From NCBI GenBank assembly GCA_027858325.1, contig JAQICU010000240.1, positions 1 to 13,609 on the forward strand: a stretch of 13,609 nucleotides of DNA, in the 5' to 3' direction. Positions within the stretch are counted from its first letter, which is position 1; every line of letters begins with the position of its first letter. This DNA is from Candidatus Cloacimonadota bacterium. Lineage in GTDB: Bacteria; Cloacimonadota; Cloacimonadia; Cloacimonadales; TCS61. This document shows, piece by piece, positions 1-6,733 of the stretch. The position numbers and the translations under genes were made by a program. The notes below the pieces were generated by a model that was given only the letters and a program-made list of their open reading frames with translations, was not told the DNA's origin and did no database searches.

Positions 1-21
1 GTAATGAACAGCATTAAAAAA

Positions 22-60
22 ATGTCCGCCAGCGAACGTTTATTGTACTAAAACGAACAT
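22..60. promoter_or_regulatory. possible activator binding sites upstream of the sigma-54 promoter
   Basis: Three related 7-mers lie here: ATGTCCG (22-28), CGAACGT (33-39) and CGAACAT (54-60). The first is close to the reverse complement of the other two, matching 5 of 7 and 6 of 7 positions. The first pair forms an imperfect dyad centred near base 31, about 110 bases before the predicted transcription start. That is a usual distance for the enhancer sites of sigma-54 activators. The words are short and imperfect, so this is a weak call. Confidence 0.2.
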
Positions 61-113
61 ATTTTCCGTGTGCTAATTCGTTTATCTTATTACTAATCAA
101 CGTCTTATGTATT

Positions 114-129
114 TGGCATATTAATTGCA
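114..129 (+). promoter_or_regulatory. candidate sigma-54 (RpoN) -24/-12 promoter
   Basis: The sequence is TGGCA (114-118), six bases, then TTGCA (125-129), preceded by TT. The RpoN consensus is YTGGCACG-N4-TTGCW. The GG and GC doublets are exactly 12 bases apart start to start, as that consensus requires; only the C and G after TGGCA differ. Transcription would begin near base 140. This leaves a leader of about 29 nt before the start codon at 169 and rules out the in-frame ATG at 130. The permease would then need an AAA+ enhancer-binding activator, which is not encoded in this window. Confidence 0.6.
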
Positions 130-168
130 ATGTTATGTTTAAAAAAAATAGTGGAAGTAGAGGAAAAT

Positions 169-2580
169 ATGTTAAAAAATTACTTTAAAGTAGCATTCAG
201 GAATATAGTTCGTCACAAAGCTTTCAGTTTTATCAATATCACCGGGCTGGCTATCGGTCTTATTTGTTTTATTCTAATTATGATGTGGATCCAGGATGAG
301 ATGAGTTTTGATAATTTTCACCAGGATGCCGACCGTATCTTCATTACCGGCCTTGATTATAAAATTGGTAATCAAGAAGGTCGTGGAATCAAATGTAACC
401 CCCCACTGGCACCAGCTATGATGGCTGAGATCCCGGAAATAGAAAGTGCCACCCGCTTCCTACATGCTGTAAATAAACTGGTCACCTATAAAGATAATGA
501 TATCAACTTTTTGGAAAACGGAATTTTCTATGCCGACTCCACTATCTTCAATGTATTCACAATTCCATTAATCACAGGTGATCCCACCGATCTTTTAACC
601 CGTAAGAATACTTTGGTAATTACCCAGGAAATGGCACAAAAATATTTTGGGGATCTTGATCCAATCGGTAAAACTCTCAGCTTTGATGGTGACCGGGATT
701 TTGAAGTGGTTGGTGTTGTAGAAGCCTGGCCTGCTAAAAGCCACTGGCATTTTGATATGCTGGCTTCATTGATCTCCACAAGAGTTGGTACAGACGAATC
801 ATGGTGGAGTAATTACTTATATACTTATTTCAAAATTAGAGAAGGTACAAACATTGAAGCGGTACTTCCCAAAATAAACGAGATGGTCCGGCGAAAAAAA
901 GATGTTTCATTCGCCCAAATAATGGGTATGGATAGAGAAGAGTGGGAAGCGGCAGGAAACAGAACTGGTTATTATGCTACTCCACTCAAAGATATTTACC
1001 TTCGCAGCACTACTCAGGATAATGTTGGTAAAGTTGGTGATATTCGCTATGTATATCTTTTTGCTGTGATTGGTTTTTTTATTCTATTCGTAGCCTGCAT
1101 CAACTTTATGAACATTACCACAGCTCGCTCAGCGATTCGAGCTAAAGAGATAGGAATGCGTAAAGTTTTTGGTTCAAGTAAAAGAAGCCTCATCCGTCAA
1201 TTCTTGATGGAATCAATATTAATAACATTTTGTGCAATGTTTATAGCAGTGGTATTTATCGAGATACTTATGCCTTATTTCAATAATTTTACAGATAAAG
1301 CTCTAAATATAAATTTTGCCGGTGTTGCTACAATTCCAATTCTACTGCTTATGGTAATTGTTGTGGGCTTAATGTCTGGTGGTTATTCGGCAGTTTCGCT
1401 GGCTTCATTCAAAATTCTATCAGTTCTTAAGGGTAGTTTATTCAGCGGTAAAAACAAAACCTGGTTCCGTAATGCGCTGGTGCTATTCCAGTTTTCTGTT
1501 TCCATTCTAGTTATTGTGTGTACCATCATAGCCTATAACCAGATGAATTACTTAAAAAACAAGAAACTGGGCTTTGATAAAGAGCAGCTTCTAATCATTG
1601 ACAGAGCCAGCACGATTGGAGATGATCTGCCTACATTTAAAGAAGAACTACTCAAGAATACGGCAATCCAATATGCCAGCGCTACCTATCATATTCCGGG
1701 TACAGAAGCTGGTGGTCAAAGTTTCCGAACCAAACACTCTGCTCCGGAAGAACTCTTGGATCTAAAATTGCTTTGTGGAGACTATGATTACCTGGATGCA
1801 ATGGGAATCAATTTGGTTGCAGGTCGTTATTTTTCGGAAGAAATTCATTCCGACGATAACAGTATTGTTGTTAATGCAACAGCTGTAAAGCGTATGGGAT
1901 TCACAGATGCTATTGGCAAAAAGATTCTTGAACCTAACTCTGAAGATGAACTTACTATAATTGGAGTTGTAGAAGATTTTCACATCTCGTCCTTACATAA
2001 AGAGATCGCGCCACTGATTTTGTTACAGCCCGGTTCAGCTTATGATCGTTATCTGGCAGTACGTATTCGACCACAAAATGTAGCGGCAACCCTGGAATTC
2101 ATCGAAGCAAAATGGAATGAGTTCTCGGGAGATCAACCGTTTGAATATTTCTTTATGGATTCTTTTTTCGATAACTTGCACAAATCAGAACAGCGAACTG
2201 GGCAATTCTTCACCATTTTTGCAGCTTTGGCTATCTTTATTGCCTGCCTAGGTCTGTTTGGACTGGCCGCTTTCACAGCTGAGCAGAAAACTAAGGAGAT
2301 CGGGGTGCGAAAAGTTCTGGGTGCATCAGTAGCCAGTATAGTTTCGATCTTACTGAAACAATTTACCAAGTGGGTTGTGCTGGCCAATATTATTGCCTGG
2401 CCGATTGGTTATTTCATCATGAAAAGCTGGCTGCAGAATTTTGCTTATCACATTGATCTGAAAATTGAATATTTCATCCTCTCTGGTTTGATTACGCTTC
2501 TAATTGCTATAGCTACTGTCAGCTATCTGGCGGTAAATGCTGCGAATAAGAATCCTGTGAAAGCACTAAACTATGAGTAA
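169..2580 (+). CDS. ABC transporter permease, tandem MacB/FtsX type
   Basis: This 803-residue inner membrane protein is the transmembrane part of a MacB/FtsX-class ABC transporter. In this class ATP hydrolysis drives mechanical movement of a periplasmic domain, usually for efflux or lipoprotein/peptide handling. It is a tandem duplication: TM1 (about 20-41), a periplasmic MacB-type domain (about 45-280), FtsX TM2-TM4 (292-407), TM5 (437-457), a second periplasmic domain (470-665) and TM6-TM8 (677-790). The two halves carry the matching cytoplasmic motifs EIGMRKVFGSS and EIGVRKVLGAS that follow the first helix of each FtsX unit. About 800 residues is normal for this form. ATG 169 is chosen because AGAGGA (159-164) sits just upstream, homologues begin MLKNYFK, and ATG 130 precedes the predicted transcript. 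A TolC-family gene lies downstream, but no ATPase or fusion protein is seen. Substrate unknown. Confidence 0.95.
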   Translation: MLKNYFKVAFRNIVRHKAFSFINITGLAIGLICFILIMMWIQDEMSFDNFHQDADRIFITGLDYKIGNQEGRGIKCNPPLAPAMMAEIPEIESATRFLHAVNKLVTYKDNDINFLENGIFYADSTIFNVFTIPLITGDPTDLLTRKNTLVITQEMAQKYFGDLDPIGKTLSFDGDRDFEVVGVVEAWPAKSHWHFDMLASLISTRVGTDESWWSNYLYTYFKIREGTNIEAVLPKINEMVRRKKDVSFAQIMGMDREEWEAAGNRTGYYATPLKDIYLRSTTQDNVGKVGDIRYVYLFAVIGFFILFVACINFMNITTARSAIRAKEIGMRKVFGSSKRSLIRQFLMESILITFCAMFIAVVFIEILMPYFNNFTDKALNINFAGVATIPILLLMVIVVGLMSGGYSAVSLASFKILSVLKGSLFSGKNKTWFRNALVLFQFSVSILVIVCTIIAYNQMNYLKNKKLGFDKEQLLIIDRASTIGDDLPTFKEELLKNTAIQYASATYHIPGTEAGGQSFRTKHSAPEELLDLKLLCGDYDYLDAMGINLVAGRYFSEEIHSDDNSIVVNATAVKRMGFTDAIGKKILEPNSEDELTIIGVVEDFHISSLHKEIAPLILLQPGSAYDRYLAVRIRPQNVAATLEFIEAKWNEFSGDQPFEYFFMDSFFDNLHKSEQRTGQFFTIFAALAIFIACLGLFGLAAFTAEQKTKEIGVRKVLGASVASIVSILLKQFTKWVVLANIIAWPIGYFIMKSWLQNFAYHIDLKIEYFILSGLITLLIAIATVSYLAVNAANKNPVKALNYE

Positions 2581-2603
2581 CAAGGAAATTAAATGTTTTT
2601 TCT

Positions 2604-2711
2604 CATTACGAACTTTCCAGTTCGTAATGTACTGATTTCAGCAGCTTCTGCTGCCAATAATGTGAAGCAGAAGCTTCACGAATTATTGCATCCCCAACTA
2701 GAAAGTTAGGG
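2604..2711. repeat. block of four tandem hairpins (REP-like intergenic element)
   Basis: Four inverted repeats follow one another. H1 has an 11-bp perfect stem (CATTACGAACT 2604-2614 with 2619-2629, loop TTCC). H2 has 6 bp (CAGCAG 2639-2644 with CTGCTG 2648-2653). H3 has 14 bp (CAATAAT+GTGAAGC 2655-2668 with GCTTCAC 2673-2679 and ATTATTG 2682-2688), with a two-base bulge and loop AGAA. H4 has 8 bp with one mismatch (2692-2699 with 2704-2711, loop AGAA). No T-run follows H1-H3, so this is not a simple terminator. It fills the gap after the permease gene and resembles a dispersed palindromic element. It could also stabilise the 3' end of the permease transcript. Confidence 0.85.
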
Positions 2712-2791
2712 CTGAGAAGATAAGTGGAAGAAAAGAAGGAAAAGATTGAAATTGAATAATTATGTGAAGTCTAACGTAATAGGAGAAATAA

Positions 2792-2848
2792 ATGTTTAAA
2801 AATTATTTCAAAATTGCTTATCGTAACATCATTAAAACAAAAAGAGAA
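2792..2848 (+). pseudogene. N-terminal relic of a second FtsX-type permease
   Basis: Behind a good ribosome site (AGGAG 2781-2785), ATG 2792 begins MFKNYFKIAYRNIIKTK. This lines up without gaps with MLKNYFKVAFRNIVRHK, the start of the intact permease at 169, with conservative changes only. After about 19 codons the likeness ends. The frame stays open to TGA 2915-2917 but overlaps the next gene in a different frame. The rest of the permease, including the first transmembrane segment, is missing. The DNA differs at many codon third positions from the intact copy, so it derives from an older paralogue. Its start signals survive, so it may still be translated as a 41-residue leader ahead of the 88-aa gene. 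Confidence 0.55.
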
Positions 2849-2876
2849 AATACTAAAAAAACATTGGGAGGTTATA

Positions 2877-3143
2877 ATGAGAGAAGTCGTATTATCCATA
2901 CCAACTTTAGAAGCTGAACAGAATCTGGAAATTGACGTGAGGATCAATGGAAAGAAAAGAACCTTGAAATATCGTGTGGAGATAGTCCACTGGCAAGGAT
3001 CGGAGCCAACTTCCGAGGAAAAAGTTACGGTTATTCGACACACGATCAATGATTACGATAAGAATTGGGAATTGATCCAGATTGGAGCACCGGACGAGGA
3101 TAAGATCCCACTCATGTTCCGAAAGAGATCAGTTGAAAAATAA
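2877..3143 (+). CDS. 88-aa hypothetical protein in the exporter locus
   Basis: I do not recognise this family. The 88-residue product has no signal peptide or transmembrane segment and should be cytosolic. It is highly charged and reads as alternating strands, with a hydrophobic N-terminal stretch (MREVVLSIPTL), a basic patch (NGKKRTLKYR) and a C-terminal segment (NWELIQIGAP ... IPLMFRKRS) that looks conserved in character. The start at ATG 2877 is favoured by a strong GGGAGG (2866-2871) five bases upstream; the in-frame ATG at 2814 has no such site and lies inside the permease relic. TolC starts 38 nt downstream on the same strand, so the two are probably co-transcribed. Its reading frame overlaps the end of the relic frame, which suggests that a deletion brought it under the old permease start region. 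Confidence 0.75.
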   Translation: MREVVLSIPTLEAEQNLEIDVRINGKKRTLKYRVEIVHWQGSEPTSEEKVTVIRHTINDYDKNWELIQIGAPDEDKIPLMFRKRSVEK

Positions 3144-3181
3144 AAAGGATCTTTGAATATAATTACTAAAAAGGAGTTAGA

Positions 3182-4435
3182 ATGAAAAAGATACTTTCGA
3201 TGATCATACTAATAATTCTACCATTGATCTGCCTGGCAGAACAATACACAATGGAAGAATTAGTAAATATTGGATTAGAAAATTCCTATGACATACAAAA
3301 GGAAATAGTCAGTAAGAAAAACTCAACTAGTTTACTGAGAAGCAGCATTTATAGTATTTTACCTACTGTCACTGCCGGTGTGGAAAAAGTAAAATATTAC
3401 GATCAGATCTACGAACCAAATGAGACAGATTGGAACAACAGTGGATATCTCACACTGTCTAAAAGCTTCTTCCTGAATGAGCCATCTTACTACAACATTC
3501 GCACATCCATTTATGGAATGAAGAATGCTCAACGAGCACTGGATGAGACCAGAAAACAAATTGCCTATTACGTATTTGCCAGTTATCTTGACGTATTGGA
3601 ACTGCAGGAAACTCTGGAGATCCAACAGAAAAATCTGGAGCTGCAAAACAAAATCCAGCAACAGATCAAAGTGCAATACGAGACAGGGAATAAATCGCTA
3701 TTGGAATTGAAGCAAAGTGAAGTATCTCTGATCGATTACGAGATTGCTGTTAATGAAGCTACCAATTCACTTTCCAAAACTAGAAAAGATCTTTTCTCAT
3801 ACCTGAACATCAATGATGATGGTTTTGAGTTCGTTGTACCGGATTTCAAGATAAATCTGGAAAAACTGGAATTTCAATCCAACAATCTTTTGGAACAGAA
3901 ACTGAACACCTTGAAGATCAATAAGCTTTTACATCTTCAAACAACCATGAACTTCCTGCCTACGATCTCAATTGGCTATAGCTTTGATCATTTAGATCAG
4001 GATGATGTTACCGCATTTTCCGAATACACTCGTAATTCTCAATACCTCTCTCTCAGTGCTAGTTGGAATATTTTCGGTTTAATGGATAATTATGAAAAAA
4101 CAATTCGCAGTAAGCGAAACCTTAAGATCCAAAAGCTGGATTATGAAAAAAGTGAGAGAGATTATGGTATCCAACTTAATAACCTGCAAAACGACGTAGA
4201 AACCTTGAAAAGATCATTCGATCTTTATGATGAAAAACTCCATTTGGCTGAGGAAAACCTGAACATGGCACAAGAACACTTCCGACTGGGAATGATCAGC
4301 CTGTTAGATATGGACCGTTCTAAGATCGATTTTCAAAATACACAACTTGCCCGTATTCAAAATCATTATCAGCTTATGAAAAAACAGGAAGAGATCAATC
4401 TGCTGTTATCAAGTAAGATCCTGGGTAAATGGTAA
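3182..4435 (+). CDS. TolC-family outer membrane efflux protein
   Basis: The 417-residue outer membrane channel subunit should form a trimeric beta-barrel/alpha-tunnel that takes substrate from an inner membrane pump. A signal peptide is clear: lysines at 2-3, a hydrophobic core and cleavage probably after residue 19 (ICLA/EQ). The mature protein has the two-fold OEP repeat. Each half has short strand segments (SGYLTLSKSFF about 82-92; YLSLSASWNIFG near 285) between long coiled-coil helices (about 115-205 and 310-410). The helices include the family-like phrases YETGNKSLLELKQSEVSL and HFRLGMISLLDMDRSKIDF. Length is typical. AAGGAG (3171-3176) lies five bases before ATG 3182. It is the last intact gene of the + strand locus before the terminator at 4503. 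Its partner may be the permease at 169, but the fusion protein and ATPase are absent here. Confidence 0.93.
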   Translation: MKKILSMIILIILPLICLAEQYTMEELVNIGLENSYDIQKEIVSKKNSTSLLRSSIYSILPTVTAGVEKVKYYDQIYEPNETDWNNSGYLTLSKSFFLNEPSYYNIRTSIYGMKNAQRALDETRKQIAYYVFASYLDVLELQETLEIQQKNLELQNKIQQQIKVQYETGNKSLLELKQSEVSLIDYEIAVNEATNSLSKTRKDLFSYLNINDDGFEFVVPDFKINLEKLEFQSNNLLEQKLNTLKINKLLHLQTTMNFLPTISIGYSFDHLDQDDVTAFSEYTRNSQYLSLSASWNIFGLMDNYEKTIRSKRNLKIQKLDYEKSERDYGIQLNNLQNDVETLKRSFDLYDEKLHLAEENLNMAQEHFRLGMISLLDMDRSKIDFQNTQLARIQNHYQLMKKQEEINLLLSSKILGKW

Positions 4436-4479
4436 TCAAAGAATTCAGCGGTAAAAACATGAACTACTGGAAACTGTGA
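4429..4479 (+). pseudogene. possible internal relic of an FtsX-type permease
   Basis: A short open frame overlapping the TolC stop reads MVIKEFSGKNMNYWKL and stops at 4477-4479. The intact permease has VLKGSLFSGKNKTWFRN at residues about 419-435, just before TM5. A 17-nt exact DNA match (1440-1456 and 4443-4459) covers FSGKN in the same codon phase in both places. A chance 17-mer repeat in a window of this size is unlikely. The remainder of such a permease is missing. The fragment is short, so this is a tentative call. Confidence 0.4.
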
Positions 4480-4502
4480 ATGAAGAAGAAGACCTGATTC
4501 GC

Positions 4503-4529
4503 AGGGGTGATTCACGAATCGCCCTTTTT
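4503..4529 (+). terminator. rho-independent terminator after the TolC gene
   Basis: An 8-bp stem (GGGTGATT 4505-4512 with AATCGCCC 4517-4524, one T-G wobble, loop CACG) is followed at once by five Ts (4525-4529). On the opposite strand no T-run follows, so it acts only for the + strand. It lies between convergent genes. From memory, similar GGGGCGA-type palindromes recur between genes in many bacteria, so it may also be one copy of a dispersed repeat. Confidence 0.8.
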
Positions 4530-4535
4530 GATTTA

Positions 4536-5222
4536 TTACAAATTATAATTATCTGAAATCTTCAGTAGAAGACTGTAAACACCATAGATCATTCCCAGTT
4601 TCACGAATCCCTTTATGTACGGAATTACTTGAATAGGATAACCGGACATCCGCAGATATCCTTCACCAAGCAAAAGAATGAAGTAAATCAGGGCTAATAA
4701 AATAACTGCTCTGAAATAGATATTTGTCAGTGCTCTATTTTTTACCGTTCTGATATTCTTGATCAATTGATTGAATACTAAGATAAACGCAACCATCCCG
4801 ATCAAAGCCAGTGGTATATAAACAAGCAAGCCAGTTGAATATTTCAAATTCTGACCTAACTGATCACGTAGAACAAGGATTTCATCCACAGAAAGTAGAA
4901 GCATTATCAGACTGAATAATTTGATTATCCCCTGCCGGGCAGGACTTATCTTTAGTTTTTCCCTATCTCCCCAACCAATAAGTAAGAGACCCAGAGCACA
5001 GAACAACAGCACCAAACTCGTGAACCAGGCAGCAAAAGTTATATCATGTGTATAATCTAAATGATAAAATAAATTGTACATTATCTTTGTTAGGAACCCC
5101 GTATCCTTGACTAAAGTAAGCTGGAAACCAAAAAAATATGACAGAAATGAAAAAATGCTGAGTACAATCCCAATAATGAGGAGCGGCATTTTCATTAACT
5201 TCAAAAATTCTTTAAGTTTCAT
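4536..5222 (-). CDS. six-helix integral membrane protein of unknown function
   Basis: I do not recognise a named family. The 228-residue protein has about six transmembrane segments (roughly 12-32, 61-83, 99-113, 130-152, 170-188, 203-221) joined by short loops, with basic residues in several of them. At the end of the third helix is SVDEILVLRDQLG (111-123). It recalls an S-[LV]-D-E motif followed by a charged helix that I have seen in other uncharacterised bacterial membrane proteins, though the usual His-Glu is Arg-Asp here. A conserved Glu-Gly-Tyr sits in helix five (GEGYLRM). The start has AGGAG (5231-5235 on the + strand) eight bases upstream. It begins 20 nt after manA on the same strand and is probably co-transcribed. 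A link to mannose metabolism or glycan export is conceivable but unsupported by any visible motif. Confidence 0.85.
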   Translation of the reverse strand: MKLKEFLKLMKMPLLIIGIVLSIFSFLSYFFGFQLTLVKDTGFLTKIMYNLFYHLDYTHDITFAAWFTSLVLLFCALGLLLIGWGDREKLKISPARQGIIKLFSLIMLLLSVDEILVLRDQLGQNLKYSTGLLVYIPLALIGMVAFILVFNQLIKNIRTVKNRALTNIYFRAVILLALIYFILLLGEGYLRMSGYPIQVIPYIKGFVKLGMIYGVYSLLLKISDNYNL

Positions 5223-5242
5223 TTCATTAACTCCTGTACATT

Positions 5243-6469
5243 TTATCCGGTTGGAACTACCACTCTAAATAATTCCGTTGAACCTTCGATAGAATATTCG
5301 GAAACAGCAAAGGGGATAAAAATAGATTCACCTTGTTTTAACTCAAGTGAAGAATCTGACCAGGTTATCGAGCCTGTTCCTTCTATACATAGAATGATCT
5401 CAGCACTTGAGATATTTGATCTCACAAATGGCTCATTATCTTTTACAATAATTTTTGATAGCTGAAATTCTTCAGCAGAAGTTTGATAAATATATTCACC
5501 CTTGTTAAATTTAGGCTGGATCTTTTTCAAACCGGCTTTATCGAATTTAAGCATTTTGATCAAACCAGGGATATCAACTTTTTTATGGGTCAATCCGCCA
5601 CGTAACACATTATCCGAGTTAGCCATGATCTCCAACCCACAACCGCTTAAATAAGTGTGCAAAACTCCCGCTTCTATGAAAAATGCCTCTCCCGGTTTCA
5701 GCTTCATAATATTTAAAAAGAGAGGAGAAAAAACTCCCATATCTTTTGGATAAATAGCTGCCAATCTTACTATCCATCTATAAATTAACGTTTCATTTTC
5801 ATCTCTTGGTTTCGATTCTGCAATTTTGTTCACTAAGATACCAACTTTTTTTGTTTGATCATCATAGTGTTTACCCATCAAATCAGAGAACATTTTTTTT
5901 AAGTTCTTTGCTGTTGGATCGATCTCTAGTTCTTTCATCCTGGGAATATGATCTTCCAATTGCAGATATTTAATTCTCTCTACGATATTCTTAATTGGCT
6001 GGAATCCGCACATTACCTCAAAATTCGTTAAAGCACAGAGCAGTTCAGGTTTATGGTTATTATCTTTATAATTTCGTTCGGGGGAATTGAGGGGAATGTT
6101 TTTTTTATTTTCTAGTTTGAACCCTTTTCTTGCTTGAGCTTTGTTGGGATGAGCCTGGATGGAAAGCGGATGGGCAGCAGCCAGAACTTTAAAAAGAAAG
6201 GGCAGTTCATTTTCAAATTTACGGGCAACGCTTTCTCCCAGTATCCTCATGGGGTTTTGCCTTATAACTTCCAGGAGAGATTCCTCTCTCCCATTACTCA
6301 ATATACGAGAAGGCGCTTGAGTATGAGTACCCATCCACAATTCTGCCTGTGGTTCCGGTGAGGGTTCTTCCCTACCCAGTAAATTGAAAATAAATGTTTT
6401 TGATCCCCAGTCATAATTACGGATCTGATTTCTTAATTTGAAGATTCTCGGTTCATCAGATTTATTCAT
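5243..6469 (-). CDS. manA: mannose-6-phosphate isomerase, class I
   Basis: This cytosolic zinc enzyme interconverts fructose-6-phosphate and mannose-6-phosphate, feeding mannose into glycolysis or supplying GDP-mannose for glycans. The 408-residue product has the full type I signature: N-terminal NYDWGSK, PQAELWMGTH, the zinc ligands Gln105 and His107 (SIQAHPNKAQA), Glu142 (NHKPELLCAL) and His271 (GVLHTYLSGCGLEIMANSDN), and the catalytic Arg290 (NVLRGGLTHKKVD). A C-terminal cupin-like region (GTGSITW, ELKQGESIFIPF) completes the fold. The length is usual. ATG 6469 is chosen because AAAGGA is seven or so bases upstream; an in-frame GTG at 6494-6496 has no ribosome site. It is the first gene of a two-gene unit with the membrane protein. 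All key residues are present, so it should be active. Confidence 0.97.
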   Translation of the reverse strand: MNKSDEPRIFKLRNQIRNYDWGSKTFIFNLLGREEPSPEPQAELWMGTHTQAPSRILSNGREESLLEVIRQNPMRILGESVARKFENELPFLFKVLAAAHPLSIQAHPNKAQARKGFKLENKKNIPLNSPERNYKDNNHKPELLCALTNFEVMCGFQPIKNIVERIKYLQLEDHIPRMKELEIDPTAKNLKKMFSDLMGKHYDDQTKKVGILVNKIAESKPRDENETLIYRWIVRLAAIYPKDMGVFSPLFLNIMKLKPGEAFFIEAGVLHTYLSGCGLEIMANSDNVLRGGLTHKKVDIPGLIKMLKFDKAGLKKIQPKFNKGEYIYQTSAEEFQLSKIIVKDNEPFVRSNISSAEIILCIEGTGSITWSDSSLELKQGESIFIPFAVSEYSIEGSTELFRVVVPTG

Positions 6470-6523
6470 ACAACTTTCCTTTATGCTTTTTGGCACTAAT
6501 TATTCTTTTTATACTATAGTTTT

Positions 6524-6553
6524 ATATTCCACTCATTCCATAATAATAGTCAA
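6524..6553 (-). promoter_or_regulatory. weak candidate sigma-70 promoter for manA
   Basis: On the - strand, TTGACT (complement of 6548-6553) is followed after 18 bases by GAATAT (complement of 6524-6529) and an A/T-rich stretch. This would give a leader of roughly 45-50 nt. The -35 is good and the -10 mediocre. A second TTGACC further upstream on the same strand is also possible. The promoter preferences of this organism are not known from the window. Confidence 0.3.
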
Positions 6554-6650
6554 GCAGAACTATCTATTTAATTTATATATGTTGATTGTCACAAAGTTTG
6601 GTCAAAAGGTGCAGGTTTTGGCATTTTCTTTCTCAGGTTGAGCTATCACT

Positions 6651-6733
6651 CCCTCTTCTCTCATCCCAGTCTCGCTGCCTTCTGCTTTTCCTTTTTCCTT
6701 TTTCCTTTGGTCTTTAGTCTTTTTCTCTCTCTC
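6651..6733. repeat. pyrimidine-rich low-complexity tract with a 7-bp repeat, in the manA upstream gap
   Basis: The gene-free stretch 6470-6864 holds this tract, almost only C and T on the + strand. Within it is a short tandem array of CCTTTTT (6690-6696, 6697-6703, then degenerate 6704-6710), followed by TCTTT-type words and CTCTCTCT. No convincing gene is present: the open frames through it are composed of the repeat. Nearby, GCG-A-TTGTTTT (6809-6819) can pair with AAAACAACGC (6826-6835) just past the end of the long kinase gene, but no T-run follows on the - strand. It is therefore at best a weak 3' hairpin. Confidence 0.5.

Noticed and set aside
130..168. Upstream in-frame ATG of the permease, giving 13 extra residues
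   Set aside because: It overlaps the -12 element of the sigma-54 promoter, has no ribosome site, and relatives of this protein begin MLKNYFK or MFKNYFK.
2814..2876. Upstream in-frame ATG for the 88-aa protein
   Set aside because: The extra residues come from the permease relic read out of phase, and there is no ribosome site; ATG 2877 has GGGAGG at ideal spacing.
6470..6496. GTG start nine codons before manA ATG 6469
   Set aside because: AAAGGA lies between the GTG and the ATG and serves the ATG; the extra residues are not part of the family's usual N-terminus.
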